This document shows positions 23,701 through 36,400 of a stretch of 64,000 bases of DNA, piece after piece. The notes beneath the pieces were generated by a model. The model saw nothing but the letters and a program-made list of their open reading frames with translations, did not search any database and was not told where the DNA came from. Within the stretch, counting starts at the first letter, position 1, and each line of letters starts with the position of its first letter. Both the position numbers and the translations under genes were made by a program. This DNA is from Rhynchopus sp. YZ270_cl-10 (Eukaryota > Euglenozoa > Diplonemea > Diplonemida > Diplonemidae): positions 806,001-870,000 of the forward strand of contig OZ037870.1 in the NCBI GenBank assembly GCA_964035575.1, in the 5' to 3' direction.

Positions 23701-24289
23701 TATCCAAGGATCTCTGAGTGACTTAGTGTTGCCGGGGAGTGCTCCGCATGTCAGGCATAAGAGGCATTTTTTAAAATGTACACCCCAATTTTTTTTCTCG
23801 AAACAACAGGCAGCAACCGGACTCAACCAGCTGAAGGGCATCAAGGTGGAGCGGCAGTCGAAGAGAGAGTACCGTGAGTGTGTTGAGACGCAGAAGGTGG
23901 AGGTCGATGAGATGTGCCAGCACGAGCAGGCAGGGCGTCTTATTATGGACAAATACTTCACGGAGTGGGAGAAGCTGCACCTGGGTGTTGGCAACAAGGA
24001 GCTTCCTGAGCCGCAGCGGACGGACATCTTGCATGTGATTGCAAGGTTGCATGCGACACAGGATGAGAAGGAGATTATCCAGCAGATTGCAGGGCTTCTT
24101 GCGCAGTTCGATAAGACGAAACACACCAGCCCCAGGCGCAGCCGTGGTGGCGGTGGGCACCGCACGCATTCAGGCGGCCCTGCTGCAAGAGGCAGCTCGC
24201 ACCTCACGCCACGGTCCAGCTCTCTCAGCGCCACTCCTAAGTTCTACAGGACACATTCCGGGTCCGATACCAGCAGGAGGCAACAGTAG
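17707..24289 (+). CDS. Giant coiled-coil protein (about 2022 residues)
   Basis: Six exons: 17707-22368, 22435-22569, 22648-22920, 22999-23058, 23160-23618, 23810-24289. Every intron is in phase 0. The N-terminal ~110 residues are Pro-rich (LPPPPDVDGF). From about residue 115 to 1500 the sequence is almost unbroken heptad-type Glu/Ala/Leu/Arg/Gln-rich coiled coil, followed by a short Ser/Thr/Pro spacer and more coiled coil. The C-terminal exon starts with a helical segment (KYFTEWEKLHLGV) and ends in a basic Ser/Arg-rich tail. No motor, kinase or known targeting domain seen. Such proteins commonly build basal-body, rootlet, Golgi or cytoskeletal structures; which one cannot be told. Introns cluster in the last quarter. 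Exon 4 is only 60 nt. An AT-rich region with family 1 repeats lies upstream. Confidence 0.85.
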
Positions 24290-25152
24290 TCAATAGAGCA
24301 GAACGAGAAGTGTCAGAAGCCCTGAGGTGGAAGGAAATGCATGAAAAAAAAAGGTGTGGGAGTGTCTACACACAGTTTCAAAATTAAAAATGGGCTCGTT
24401 TATGGGCGAGTTTTTTTTGTTTTTTGAAATTCGTCTCGGATTATTTAGAAAGGTTTAAAAAGTAGATTTCATAGAAAAAAGAGTGTAGAAAAGAAGAGCG
24501 GAGTGGAAGGTGGGCTGCCATCGTTATCTGCCCCACTCGAGCAATAGAGTTTTGCGCGTTTTATTTAGACAAAAATTCAAAAAAAAATGAGTAAAGTGTG
24601 CCGACTTTAATTATTTCAGAACACATAAGAAGGAAAACACACACGATGTCACAGTATCGCGGTATCGCGTGCCCTATACCACACCTTATTCAGTTTTTAG
24701 CTTGAAAATTGATATTTACTGAGGGATCGTGCCAGCCCCTGTAAAAGAGGGGGGGTCTTATGGAAAATATTTTATTTTCCATTTTTTTTATCTGCCTTCC
24801 ATCAGCTCTCCCTGTCCCACCCCCACTCCCATTGCTTATCTTATGCCGTTGCTTTCAAATTTTCAAAATGCCAGCTTTTTTTCTTCTTTTCTCACTTCAC
24901 CAAAAAATGGGTGTTCCGCACAAAAAAAAAAGGTCACGTTCCCTGTCGAAGCGCTCTTTAGAACGTTTTTCAATTTGATTGTTTTTTTAAATTCTAGACA
25001 GGTGTCTCTTTCAAGGATCCTGTGAAGAAAAATCGTGCTATTTAGTGATGGTAGCCTATTACTCAAAGATGATTCTGGACAGTGTATCCGCAACCAGCCC
25101 GACATATTTTTTTCCCTCGCAAAAAAGGTCAAAAATGGAGAAAAAAAAATAG

Positions 25153-26996
25153 GGGTAATTATCATAACACCCACGTTACTAATACCCATTTACGATAATA
25201 CCCACTGGGTATTATCGTAAACTTTTTGGGTATTAGTTTTGGGTATTATCGTAAACTTTTTGGGTATTATCGTAAACTTTTTGGGTAGTACCCAGGCACC
25301 CAGGTACCCAGGTCCAGGTCCAGGAACAGGTACCCAGGAACAGGAAAAAAGTCGTGAAAGAGCAACCACAGCTCCACATGACAAACACAAAAGTGTCCAG
25401 TCACGTGGGGCATTCATGCACTGAGGAGATAATGTTCCAACAATTTACAAGAAAGATTACTTAACCTACTGCTGGAAATTGCCAGGTCGTAGTAACACAC
25501 AAAGTGTGCCTCCGTTCGGGAAGACCGGATATTCTAGAGACCAAAAAGGCCTCAAGAATATCTTCCGGTAGTCAAGGTAGAACCGAGTGAACGGCCCAAG
25601 ACCCCCGTGGAGAAGTTAAATGTTGTAATGCTATCAGGTAGAAACTGCGAACACTGTCTTACCCTCCTCAATGCATGGTGGTTGATGTCTTACACAACCA
25701 ATATCCTGTACCCAGGTACCCATATTCCCAGACCCACGCAGTACCACGTCGCAGTACTACGCAAAATTTACCACCAGACCCTGTCTTCGTGCACCTTAAG
25801 TACAACGCCGCAGACAGGCCAAACATGCGTTGGACTCAGAGGAATGCCCGCTGTGCAGGTATCATGAGAACCAACTCCCAGCAACAAGGGGCGCCTTTTG
25901 GCGGGCGTTGTTGAGGGTGTTTGGGGTGCAAAGTTTTCCACAATTTTGATGCGCGGGTACAGAAGTGTTGTCTTGTTCTTTCATCTCTAGGAATGTAAAT
26001 GTCAATCGCGTTTAACTACCACTAGGGCTTGTTCAGTGAACCCACGAGGGGTCGAAGGGGGTTGGTTATCCCATATCTATCAAAGGTTGTGTCGACCAGG
26101 CGAAACCACTATGTTACGCTGTACGTTGTTAAATCCGAAGAAATAACACTTTAGCAGCCGCAGGAAGTTTGCTAAAAAGAGTGCCTCACGCTACACAAAC
26201 CACCACCCGCGATTGACTTAGATGTTATAACAAAGAGAATTCAGAACAAAACAACACCCTGCCCCATACACACTAAATTGTCATGCTTCAAGAACATGCC
26301 TGGGCCAAAATTACTATGACGAAAAGGCAACAAGACCACCCACAAGGAGTGTGAAATGTGCACTGGTTTTCTGGGGGAACGCAATATTTTATTGTGCCTC
26401 GTCCTCCGCGAGCAGAGGACAGACTTTCCGGAAGGTTTCCAAAGTCGAATTTCTTGCACTAGCTATGCTCCCTGGGTTAATGGCTATAGCAGTGACTGAC
26501 AAAATGTTCCCACCCAGGTCTTCGTATGTTGAGGTGTAGAATGTCGGAGACGGAGAAGCGCAATCGCTGATGCAGTTCAGATTTCGCGATCCTGTGATGA
26601 GTGTAAATGTGGGTGTAATTAAGTTATGTCGCTTGGAGAAAGATTAATTGTTAATTGTCAAGAAAAATGGTTACCCTGAATTTGAGGATGTAAGACAGGG
26701 ATGCAAAAAGTTGTGTAAAAAAAACCCCCCCCCCCCATATATTTAGTGAAAATTGTATTTTCTCTGGGGTCGATGAAACCATACCTTGTCTGCACATTCA
26801 CCAGCGTGCGAGCGCCTCTGATACCTTGCGCGAGTAGCCAGCTAAATCACATCGTACCTGGGTACCTGGGTAATACCCAAAAAGTTTACGATAATACCCA
26901 AAAACTTTACGATAATACCCAAAAAGTTTACGATAATACCCAGTGGGTATTATCGTAAATGGGTATTAGTAACGTGGGTGTTATAGTCATTTTCCC
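25153..26996. mobile_element. 1.84-kb element with long terminal inverted repeats built of short tandem units
   Basis: The left arm (about 25164-25325) and right arm (about 26845-26984) are inverted copies. From the outside in, each has ATAACACCCACGTTACTAAT, a short palindrome (ATAATACCCACTGGGTATTA), about three tandem units of GGGTATTATCGTAAACTTTT, and then CCCAGGTACC-type repeats. The ~1.5-kb centre has no ORF I can assign. Structure fits a foldback-type non-autonomous DNA transposon. Exact outer ends and target duplication are uncertain because the arms diverge outside ATAACACCC. Confidence 0.7.
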
Positions 26997-28152
26997 AAAA
27001 AAATACCCTCCAATTTTTTTTCTAGTACACGTACATGGTTTTACAAAAGATCTTAACCCACGCAGAGACACTGATTCTAGATAAGCGGACTTCATTCACA
27101 GTGAATTTCATCCGTTCTTTTTTTTCCTCTTCAAGATGACTAAAGCAAACCGGAGGCTTCAGATCATTTTAATCATCACGCGCCCCCCTTTTTTTTTTGC
27201 TCATTGCAATGCAGGCTCTTTCGTTACAAAAAAAATATGGCCTGTTTGTTTTTTAAATCTTTTCATTGCCTTTTTTTAGATCCAAAAACTATGCTCAATA
27301 CCAGAGCACGTAATAACGCTAGATGAGTAGCCAATTAGGCGCGTTTTTTCATCTTTTCATGACTTTTTTTTTTTTGCTGTCTTTGATACTTTTTTGAGAT
27401 GCCTAAAGGGAATCGACAGAAAGGAATCGTCAGCGGGGGGGGTTGCGGGAAAGGGGGTGTGGGTGAAGGTGGGTATGTACAGGGCCAGGGGGTCAGACCT
27501 CAGCATTTTTTTTTACTCTATCCTCCACAAAAAATTGAAATACACTGTGGGGTGATTCCCATAACTCCTTCACAGTGTTCTGGCATATGGCCTGTCGATA
27601 TCTATTTTTGTGTGGATGCATCAATGCAAAGAACGATCAACAAGAAAGAGAAACAAAGCATACTTTTGAGTTTTTGGGTCAGATGGTGTGTTAGACATTT
27701 CATCTTACAATTTTTCTCTTTTTTATGAGGAGTGAACGTCAATTCCCCTTCTTGCCGTGCAGGAGGCGCAAAAAAAAAAAAAAATCGACCCCTTTTAGTT
27801 GGTAATAAAAAGGTGCCTAAGCCAGGCTTAGACCCATCCAACCCAACTTTCTATTCTTTTTGTACATTACCTACCCATTAGTTTCGAAACCCAATGTCAC
27901 CACCTCTCCACAGCCCTCCCTCCGACCCTTTCCTCCCCCCCCCCCCCCCCCCTTAGTGATCTGCTAAAAAAAAGACTCATTTTTTTTCATTCCGCCAAGA
28001 GGTTCTCACCCTCCTCCCCCTCCTCCCCTGGTCAAGGTAAAGTTGGTCCAGAACTTACTAAGTTTTTTTTTTCGGTTGGGGAAAAGACATCATCCCTGAC
28101 AACAGACTTGTGGAAGCCAGCGCAGCTGATGCTGTGCGATAACAAATATGAT

Positions 28153-28190
28153 AAGGTGAGAGGCTTAGGATCATCTTATAAACTTTTCTT
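28153..28190 (+). repeat. Dispersed family 1, short copy
   Basis: AAGGTGAGAGGCTTAGGATC then ATCTTATAAACTTTTC; it lacks the CTAAGCAC half. Upstream DNA matches that before the copy at 17548. Confidence 0.55.
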
Positions 28191-28318
28191 TTCTTTTTTT
28201 GTGTCTCCAGCAGATCATAAAAAGAAATGCTGTCTTTCGACCTCGATATGCAACCACCCCCTCCCTCCTCAACTCCACTCCCCGCACTTTAGTATTCTCC
28301 AGGAAACCCCCTCTCCCT

Positions 28319-28360
28319 TAGCTGACTAAGCAGCGAGAGGCTTAGGACCATCTTAAGAGC
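28319..28360 (+). repeat. Dispersed family 1 copy just upstream of a start codon
   Basis: AGCTGACTAAGCAGCGAGAG then GCTTAGGACCATCTTAAG, 24 bp before the next ATG. It overlaps the region expected to hold that gene's trans-splice acceptor. Confidence 0.65.
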
Positions 28361-28383
28361 TCTCTCTTCTTTCTCGCCAAAGG

Positions 28384-31300
28384 ATGGACACCTCTTGCGC
28401 AGGAGAGGGGGTAGTCGATGTGATGCAGATGTCTCCAACCACCCAGGTAGCATACCTCAAGACCCGCCTCGACCAGCACGTACGAAAGGAGAAAAGCAAG
28501 GAGGGGGGGCTCTCTGGGTCGAACTACGTTGAAATCCGCAAAATACTGGAACGGAAACACATAAACGTTGCGAAGGCGGAGCTCCGTGATGAGTTGAAGG
28601 ACAACAACGGTACTATCTCCGAAGTGATGGCGACCACTCTACCCTCCTTTGGCAATATGGAGGACCGGCCGCATAAGAAGGAAGAAGAACACAGCAACAT
28701 CCCTACCATCTCCCCTTATGACCTCTATCAAAAGGCAGCGCCAATGATTAAGCTAAAAAAAAGCGCGTCAACTAGAGACGAAATGGCACGCTCTTCACGA
28801 ACCGCACGACAGAAATGGGCCCGTATCGGTTCCGCCCCTCCATCTGAAGTCGTGAAAAGCTGCAGCGGGACAATCGCTGCGGATGTGCAGCATCTTAAGC
28901 AAAAGGTTGCGCTGTTAAAAAACCAGGTGCTCGGTGTGTCGCAGACCCCTGAGGTGCGGGGACTCCACAAAAACCTTGAGGACATGAACAGCAGAATGCA
29001 GAACCAGCAGGTGGTGATCAAGGGGCTGTCTCAGAAGGTTGGGGGGGAGGACCTTTCTGCACATCGGTTTAAGTTTTCACAGGTCGTAAATCGACCGTGC
29101 CGGAATGAGGCACCGAGGTCGGGACGCTTTGCGTTGGTCTTTGTTGTGGTGGAAGGTGCAGAGCGGGCTGCAAAGACAGGAGGGGTAAGCGCAGTTCTGC
29201 ACGACGTGCTTTACCATCTCCAGGACGCTGCCGTGGAGTACTATGCATATTGCGCAGTGGCCCGCGAAGATGCCTCCCTCTGGAGCTTTGACAGCCCAGA
29301 GCGTGCCCTCTGTTGGTGCATCGCCTGCTCCCGTGTAGTTTCTACAACAGGTCCAGGAGTTCCCCTTCGACTCCGCTTTGGGCTGCAGGTTGGTACAGTG
29401 GAACAAACAGTGGACCCCTTCAGTGGTGCATTGTGGTATCACGGAGCGACCTACAACACCGCAGCTGCGCTTGCGTACAGCTGCCCAGGAGGGTGCATCG
29501 CGATGTCACCAGAAGCCTTCGCGGTTGTCAAAAATGAGGTCCAAAAAGACGCCTTCGACGTCGCGACCTACGAGGATGGATACCTCGTCACCGCCATCGC
29601 CTTCAAAGTGTTTCTCCCGGCACGATGTGCGTTGATAGAGTCCTCCGAGATACCAAGCCCTCTGAGTACCAGAGAGCCTGCCGGTATGCCGTTGGGTTGG
29701 CGTCCAGAAGGAGCGCTCTCTTGGCCGCCGTCTGGGGAGGTCACGGTGTTGTGTTGTATGGTTGATAATTATCCGCGGATTTTGAGGGATCTACCGGATG
29801 ACGCACCGGGCGCGTTGGAAATGTGTTTCAATGATGTGCGGCGGAATATGAAGGAGTATGGGGGGTATGAGAGTCGGGTGGAGGGGCATTTGATGGTGGT
29901 GGTGTTTCAGAGTGCGCGGGATGCGTTGGACTGTGCGTTTCATGTGCAGAACGGGTTGAATCATAGTGAGTGGCCGGATGCAGTGTTGGCACACCCTGCG
30001 GCACGGTGCATCATGGCAGGGCCTGCTGTTGTCCTGCGTGGTCTACGTGTCGCGCTTGGCCTGCACAGCTGCGCTACTGAGGTGCTCAGAGACGCCCTCT
30101 CCTTCAGGCATCAGTACTTCGGCCCCGAAGTCTCGCTCGCCCTCGCAGCCACGACAGTAGGCATCGGCGGCGAGATCATCGCCACCGAGGCCACAACGCT
30201 CCTCCTCCAAGCAGACGGCGTCGAGTCCTCAGCAAAGATGGGCTGCCCCACCTTCACCGCAGCCCGCCCCGTCCAGCTCCCAGACGGGACAGACCCAGTA
30301 AAGTGCTTTGAAGTGTCGAACACCGTGCTTGCGCACCGCAGGGCCTACTTTGGACGTGGGTTTCATAGGGGAACGTCGTATGTGTATTTTTTCTTCTTTT
30401 GGTTACCTCTTGGTGATAGTTGGCAATACCCAAAAAAAAACCCCACAGAAGCAACAACAGCGGTGCTGAAGTGCAAGAGCTGGAACGTCGTGTACGACAG
30501 CTAGAGGCTGACCTACAGCGGAAGTCCTCCGAGGCAGACGAATGCCGGCGGGCTATGGGACGCATGACACGCAGCGCGAGTATCGCAACACCTGCTGCGG
30601 ACCGGAAATCGTCACGACGCCAGAGTGCTCTCGTCTTGGACAAGGGGAGGACGTATGTTTCACATCCCCTACTTCCCCTCCTACTTTGGGCGACGATCTC
30701 CCAACCAGGCTGACTAAGGCCCTTTTCTCTTTTTGCTTTTCTGAAACCCATCAAAACAGGTCCATGAACATCAAAGCCCTCCAAGACAGCCACCGTGCTT
30801 TGCAGGCGCTGTATGCAATAGAAGTGCACCGTGACAACACATTGGTTGTGGTGGACGTGCCACATCTGGCCGACCCGGGGGGGCGTGCGGCGGCACAGAT
30901 GGTGCGAGGCTGTGTGACACGCATCACGGACTGCTATCTGTTCCATTCTGTGCGCTTAGGGGGGCAGCGCGTGGCAGCGAATGCACAGGCTGCGATGTTT
31001 CTCTTTGCGGATGTGGCTGCAGCGGTGCAGTGGTGTGTGGCGGTGCAGGTGGACTGCTGTCAAATGACGTGGCCGAAGGAGGTGCACAAGATGCAAACCC
31101 TCCCACACCGCTCAGGCACCCATTGGAACGGCCCTAGCATCAGAATGGGCATCCACACCGCAGCAGACACCCTCAGCCTCTGCCACGACGCCACCACGGG
31201 GCGCCCCATCCCTACCGGCCTTCTCGTCAAGATCGCGTCCCTCGCACACCACAAGGCGCACCCAGGTGAGATCCTTTGCTCAGTGGACGTAGCAGAGAGG

Positions 31301-33040
31301 ATAGACGTGCCAGGTGTGTCCGTCCAACCCTTCGGCACAATGCAGTTGGATGTGGGGGAGAGGCGCCGGTCTGCTGCACCGTCGTCACCCCGTGCAGGGA
31401 TGGAGCTGCGGAGGGTCACGCCAGATGCATTGGCGTCACGTGTCTCAGTGTTTGCAAGGGAGCTGCATGACACCGATGTCGTGCCCGCACCCAGACTCGA
31501 AACAAACAGCCAACCAACCTGCGTCGCAGTGCGCATCGCAAACCACCGAAGCCTAATGCGGCAGGGCAACAGCACCGCCGCCTTTGCATACGTCCGCGCT
31601 CTGTTGGAGCGCTCTGCGAACGAGCTGGATGGGTTTCCCGCACAGCGTACCGTCGATGTGGCGACGTGCGGGGCGAATGACGGCATTTCGCTATGGATGT
31701 TTAGCACCCCCGTGCTTGCGATGCAGTGGGCTCTGCAGCTGCAGGTAGAGTGCATGTGGAGCACGGACGATGTCTCCAAGGCAGAAGGGCATGAGACTGT
31801 GACTGACGAGAGCGGCAAGGTGTTCTCTGGTGTGCGTCTCTCTGTCGGCATCTACGCGACACCTGACGTGGAGGTGCGACGCGACCACAGCCCCTTCACC
31901 GCAGGTGTCCTCTGTGTGTCCAACGCGCTCCACATAGCCGCCATGATGTGCGGTGAAGCCAAAGGCGGCGAGATCCTTGCCCCCGACAAACTCCTTCGAT
32001 CCCTCCCCAAAGGGGTCTGTGAATACGTCTTCGCCCAGGTGACGGACCTTGACTATGGTGGCGGCATTTTTGAGGATGTCTACCAGGTTCTTCCGAAGCA
32101 GCTGGTCGGGCGGGCGTGGGTGCTCAAATCAACACCGCAGGATGGGGAGGTGCGGTGGCCTGTACGGCATGCGGAGTTGTGCAAGGTGCGGGAGCGGGCT
32201 GTGCGGCAGACCACAGAGGCGTACGACCGGCATGCGTTGCGTGTTGTGTCGCGTGCAGACGTGCCGCAGAAGGAGCGTGTTGACAGCATCTGCCGGCAGT
32301 ACGCAGAGCTTGCAGAGGACTGCCACACAGAGGCTGCTTCAGTCCGCAGGAAACAGGTCAAATTAGAACGCTACGAACGCACTGCAATGCATCTCGAGGA
32401 CCACAGCATGCATGCGCTCGCAGTCGGCACGCAGGCGCCACTAAACGACAACGCCCGCGACGCCCTGCTCTGCCTCAACGGCGTCTTCGACATCGAACCC
32501 GAGCCCACCTTCCTCACCGAGCCTCCCCCAGAGTCACCTCGAAACATCCGCATCCGTGAGATGCAAGCCGAGCTCGACACCACCCGCTCTGCTGTCAAAG
32601 AACTGCAAACCGCGCATGAGTCCCTCTGTGCCTTTGTAGGGGTGTGCATCACCATGACAGAACCTTTTGTGCAAGAAGCCCCGGCTGCGACGGATGACGA
32701 ACTGCTCAGCAAATGGCTGAAAGAGCCAAGAAAGGGGGCTCGCTCGAAGAAGGCGTGGAAGGACGAACTCAACGAAGTCATGCGGTACACGCTTCCCGCA
32801 GACTCACGGGTCTCCTGCAAACGGCTTGGCAAGTCTATGACTGCACACTGTGGGGCGCTGTACCAGCACCTCCGTACAGTGGTAAATACATTGAAGCGCC
32901 AAAGTCGCAGGTCCTCCTCTATCGCCCGCGTACAACTGGACGACCATTTTGCAGACCAAAGCGAGCCTGCGTCAACCCGCCGCCAGTCTCAATCCTTAGG
33001 GAGGTTGCCATCTCTCAAGTCTTTCAAATCTTTCAAATGA
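28384..33040 (+). CDS. Protein with four tandem class III nucleotidyl cyclase-homology domains, probably inactive
   Basis: Three exons: 28384-30377, 30449-30652, 30760-33040; 1492 residues, soluble. Residues 1-245 are mostly helical and charged. Domain 1 (~248-418) contains LRLRFGLQVGTVEQ then WYHGATYNTAAALAYSCPGG, matching the R.GIHTG and YG..VN.AARL..A.PG blocks of class III cyclases. Domain 2 (~452-620) has VTVLCCMVDNY, GGYESRVEGHLMVVVFQSA and GGEIIAT. Domain 3 (~758-930) has IRMGIHTAADT and HPGEILCSVDVAE. Domain 4 (~986-1165) has VRLSVGIYATPDVEV and GGEILAPD. The first metal-binding Asp of F.DI.GFT is replaced in domains 1 and 2 (FVVVEGA, CCMVDNY), so catalysis is unlikely. A regulatory or scaffold role is inferred. 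A coiled coil (~668-700, EVQELERRVRQLEADLQRK) separates domains 2 and 3. Confidence 0.8.
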
Positions 33041-33482
33041 TTATGTGGTAGTCTTTTACAAGATGCACCATTGCAGGGGGGCGAAAAGAATGCCCATGAG
33101 GACCGTAAAAAAAAATTTCCGAAACAAGAAGCTGTACTTTTAGTGTAGGCGAAAAGCCCTAGGAGGGTTGCGTATCGCACCTTTTTGTTTGTTCTTTTCT
33201 TGCTTTTTGGGCACACACTTTGCTGATGTTGTGCTTTGCTTATTGTTGATTTTTTGTTGTTATTGTGCGCCTAGATGTGCCCCAGTTTATTCGTCAAAAA
33301 AGTCTATTTTTTCCTCCACTTTTCCACTCTAACCCAACCCAAAACCAAACCACAGGCATTTACACAGCAACCACATAGGGGATCGGTGTTATTTTTTGAC
33401 GAATTCACTGCAATCATCTGATCTCACCAACTCTCTCATCCTTTAGGATGTACCGTACAGCAGAGACAGCGCACACTATATA
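33041..33482. other. Intergenic region with a short upstream ORF
   Basis: About 440 bp, AT-rich. An acceptor-like TTAG precedes a short ORF that touches the next gene's start codon (listed separately). Confidence 0.6.
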
Positions 33483-33483
33483 A
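33448..33483 (+). other. Upstream ORF of 11 codons overlapping the main start codon
   Basis: ATG at 33448 follows a pyrimidine tract and TTAG. It reads MYRTAETAHTI and stops at TAA 33481-33483. The last A of that stop is the first base of the ATG of the 1605-residue gene (TAATG). If the acceptor is used, this ORF would be the first in the mRNA and could limit or couple translation of the main ORF. Confidence 0.5.
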
Positions 33484-36400
33484 TGCTGAAGAGCCAGGCC
33501 TCTGGCTTCGACGTTCATTCCCATGCGGTAGTCAATGTGGGGAGACCTCGTGTGGAGCGATATGACAAGCAGAAGCGTAGTGGAGCAGCCATGCCACGAA
33601 CACGCAGCACGCACACCCCAGAGCAGTCTCATGTGTCTCGTGTGAAGACCCGTCTCCAGGACGCTGCACACGATGCGCTACGTCATATGCACCTTCTGGG
33701 GTCACCACATCTGTCACCTCCACGCTCCGAGGCGACGTACACTGTGCACCAGGCACCGCAGTCTGTGGTGTACCCTTTGCCCTATCATGATCCATACGAG
33801 GCGTTGAAGTGCCGCATCGAGTCGTTGTGGGAGGAGTTAGATGCGCCGTGGTTGCTGAGAAAACGGATCCGTGACGCACACTTTGTGAAGGGTGCACCAG
33901 GGGACTACCATGTATTGAATGTGGAATTGGCACGGCTGATGCAGGAGCGTGGTATGTCAGAGGTCGTGATGCAGGGCCTGCAAGGGCGTGACGCAGTGAT
34001 AGCGTCCTTAAGGGCGCTTGCTGAGCGCTACCGCCTGTGGGGTGTCGCAGAAAGTGCGTCCAGCCGTGCACGACAGCATCTCCAAGCGTCGCAGTCCTTC
34101 GAACTGCTCATCGCAGAGCTTAAGGACCTGGTAGGGCAGCTGCGCATCAGCACCCAGGCCATGGTGCACGGTGTGCTCGCATGGAGGCATGCCTCCGGTA
34201 GACGTGCCTTCAAATACCGTGCACAGAACGTTCTCCTCCGGGCAGTGTATGACCTTGACGAGCGGGTCTTCCGCAATGCACCGCTTTTGTACCTGCTTGG
34301 TGTGGAGGCGCGATACAACCCGCTGCTCGTGAAGGGCATGCCCGTCGTGCAGGCGCCGCCGCAGCAAAGAGCACGGCGGCTGTCTGCATCGGATATGCGT
34401 AGGGTGCACCCCATGCCGTCGGGGCAGTGGGATCCTGCAGAGGTGCTGGTGACGCAGTACGGGGAGCTGAAGCTTGCGAACGCGCACATCAGCGCAGAGG
34501 TGCACAGGGTTGTCGTGACGGCGCAGATCTGTGCCAGAGCGTTTCTCAAAAGAAGCAGGAAGCGACGTCGTACCAAAGCGCTGCTCCTGTTGCAAAGGAA
34601 CGGCCGAGGCCATGTGGACAGAAGACGTGTTGGTCTGGCTTTGGGCAGCGCTGCGGCAGCACGCATTCAGGCGGCATACCGGGGTCGCTGTGTTCGTGTA
34701 CAGAGGCAGCACCAGCACAACGGTGCATCTCTCATCAAGGCTGCGTGGCGTGGGCTGTGCACACGGCGCACCCTTTCCCAGTGGCACAGGGCTGCCTTTG
34801 CTGTGCAGTGCACCTTCCGCAGGCACCTCTGCAGAAGACATCTTCATGTGGCACGCATACAGGCAGCAGGGCGGGCATGTCTCCTTCGTCGGTCTCTGTT
34901 AGTGAAGCTTCATATCAGAACTGCGGCGCAATGTGTACAGAAGGCAGGCAGGGCACTCGCCATCCGCCACACACTACGTGAAATGCACATCATGGCAGCG
35001 GTGGCGACGCTGCGTGCGACTGCTGCAGGTTTCAAGGCGCGTAGGGTGATGGTGCAGAGACACATGGCTGCAACGTGTTTGCGCAGCATGGTGGCAGGGG
35101 CCATATCACGCAGCCATGTTGCTCACCAGAGGCGTGGTCTCCGTGAAGGTGCGAAGGTTGTGTTGCACGGTTTGAAGGCACTGCGCTACCGTGGCGCTTT
35201 GAACGTAAGGCTCGCACTGCGGCGGAGGCGGCACGATGCGGCGAAACAGATACAAGCATGCTGGCGGCAGGGTGCACTCCGACAACACGAAGGGTCGCTC
35301 CTCCTGACCTGGCGTGCCCTGCGTGCACAGGGCAACCTCTCCACACAACACCTCCGCAGCAGATGCGCAGCAGAAGGCGAGTGTCTGCGTGAATACGGCG
35401 AGCTCTGGTGCACCCTTCACAGGATGCTTGCGTGGGAGGAAGAGATGCGCACACCCTCCCCGATCCGTGTGCGGGTGCACCCGAAGCCTGCGGAGGAACA
35501 GCGCAGGGCGGAGTACATAGAGGAACGTCTCCCGGAGTCACCCAAGCAGGTCGCAGTGCTACCTCCACCTCCGCCACTCACACAGAGCGATGCTGTCCTC
35601 GGTGAGGTGTGCGGCGATGAGCGCACCGTAGTGCACGCTGAGGCGCACACTGTTGCCACCGTGCACGACAACGCAGACAACACACCAAGCCGTCCTCTCT
35701 CCACCAAAGCAGCCTCCTTCCACGAAAACGTACAACTCGTCTCGGTACCACAGGAGCTGTGGCTGCGGCCCGCGTCCCCAACAGTGGAGGCTGCAGCGTC
35801 ACCCGCACGCTGCAGGGCAGGTACAGCACCGCAGCTGATCGAGGCAGTGCAGCAGGAGGCATTGGAGGTGCTTGTGCCAAGGGTTGAGGTCGCACCACCG
35901 GTCTCACCGGAGAGTCCGCCACAAGAGAATGTCGAGGTGTTATACGCGTGTGAGCCGAGGGTGGAGGAGGGGAGGGTTGTGTCAGTTCATAAGGTGGTTT
36001 CGACCCCAGAGCTCGTCTCTCTGGTGCCTGCTACGGTGTTGGCGGAGCTGCCTGCGCACGCTACCATGACCACGATGAACACCTCGTACGACAGTGCGCA
36101 GGAACGTACAGTGCAGAGGACACGAAGCGAGCCGCAGCTGCTGCCGTATACGGAGACGACGTCGCTCCTGCTGGACGTAAAGGAGGAGATGCCTCTAGCG
36201 TTGCAGGTGGTGTCTGCTGGGAGCAGGTTTGAGCCGCAGCTGCTGCCTGTGAAGGGGAAGGGAGGGTCCGTAGGTGTGCACACACCACAAGCGGCGATGC
36301 TGTGCGAGGCACACTCGTCTGATGTGCAGCTCATGCCCTTCCAGTCTGCACAGACCCTCGTTGAATGTGTCGTGCATGAGCCTGTCATGGTGCATGAGCC

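Larger units (their letters stand above)
24290..28383. other. Intergenic region around a 1.8-kb inverted-repeat element
   Basis: About 4.1 kb with no recognised gene. A hairpin GGCTCG...CGAG followed by a T run lies at about 24390-24420, just after the coiled-coil gene. The main content is the element at about 25153-26996. The rest is homopolymer-rich with family 1 fragments at about 27135 and 27812. Confidence 0.65.

Noticed and set aside
25607-25914. Overlapping ORFs of 79-86 codons inside the 1.84-kb element
   Set aside because: No transposase motifs, overlapping frames with no preference, and composition not like the genes here.
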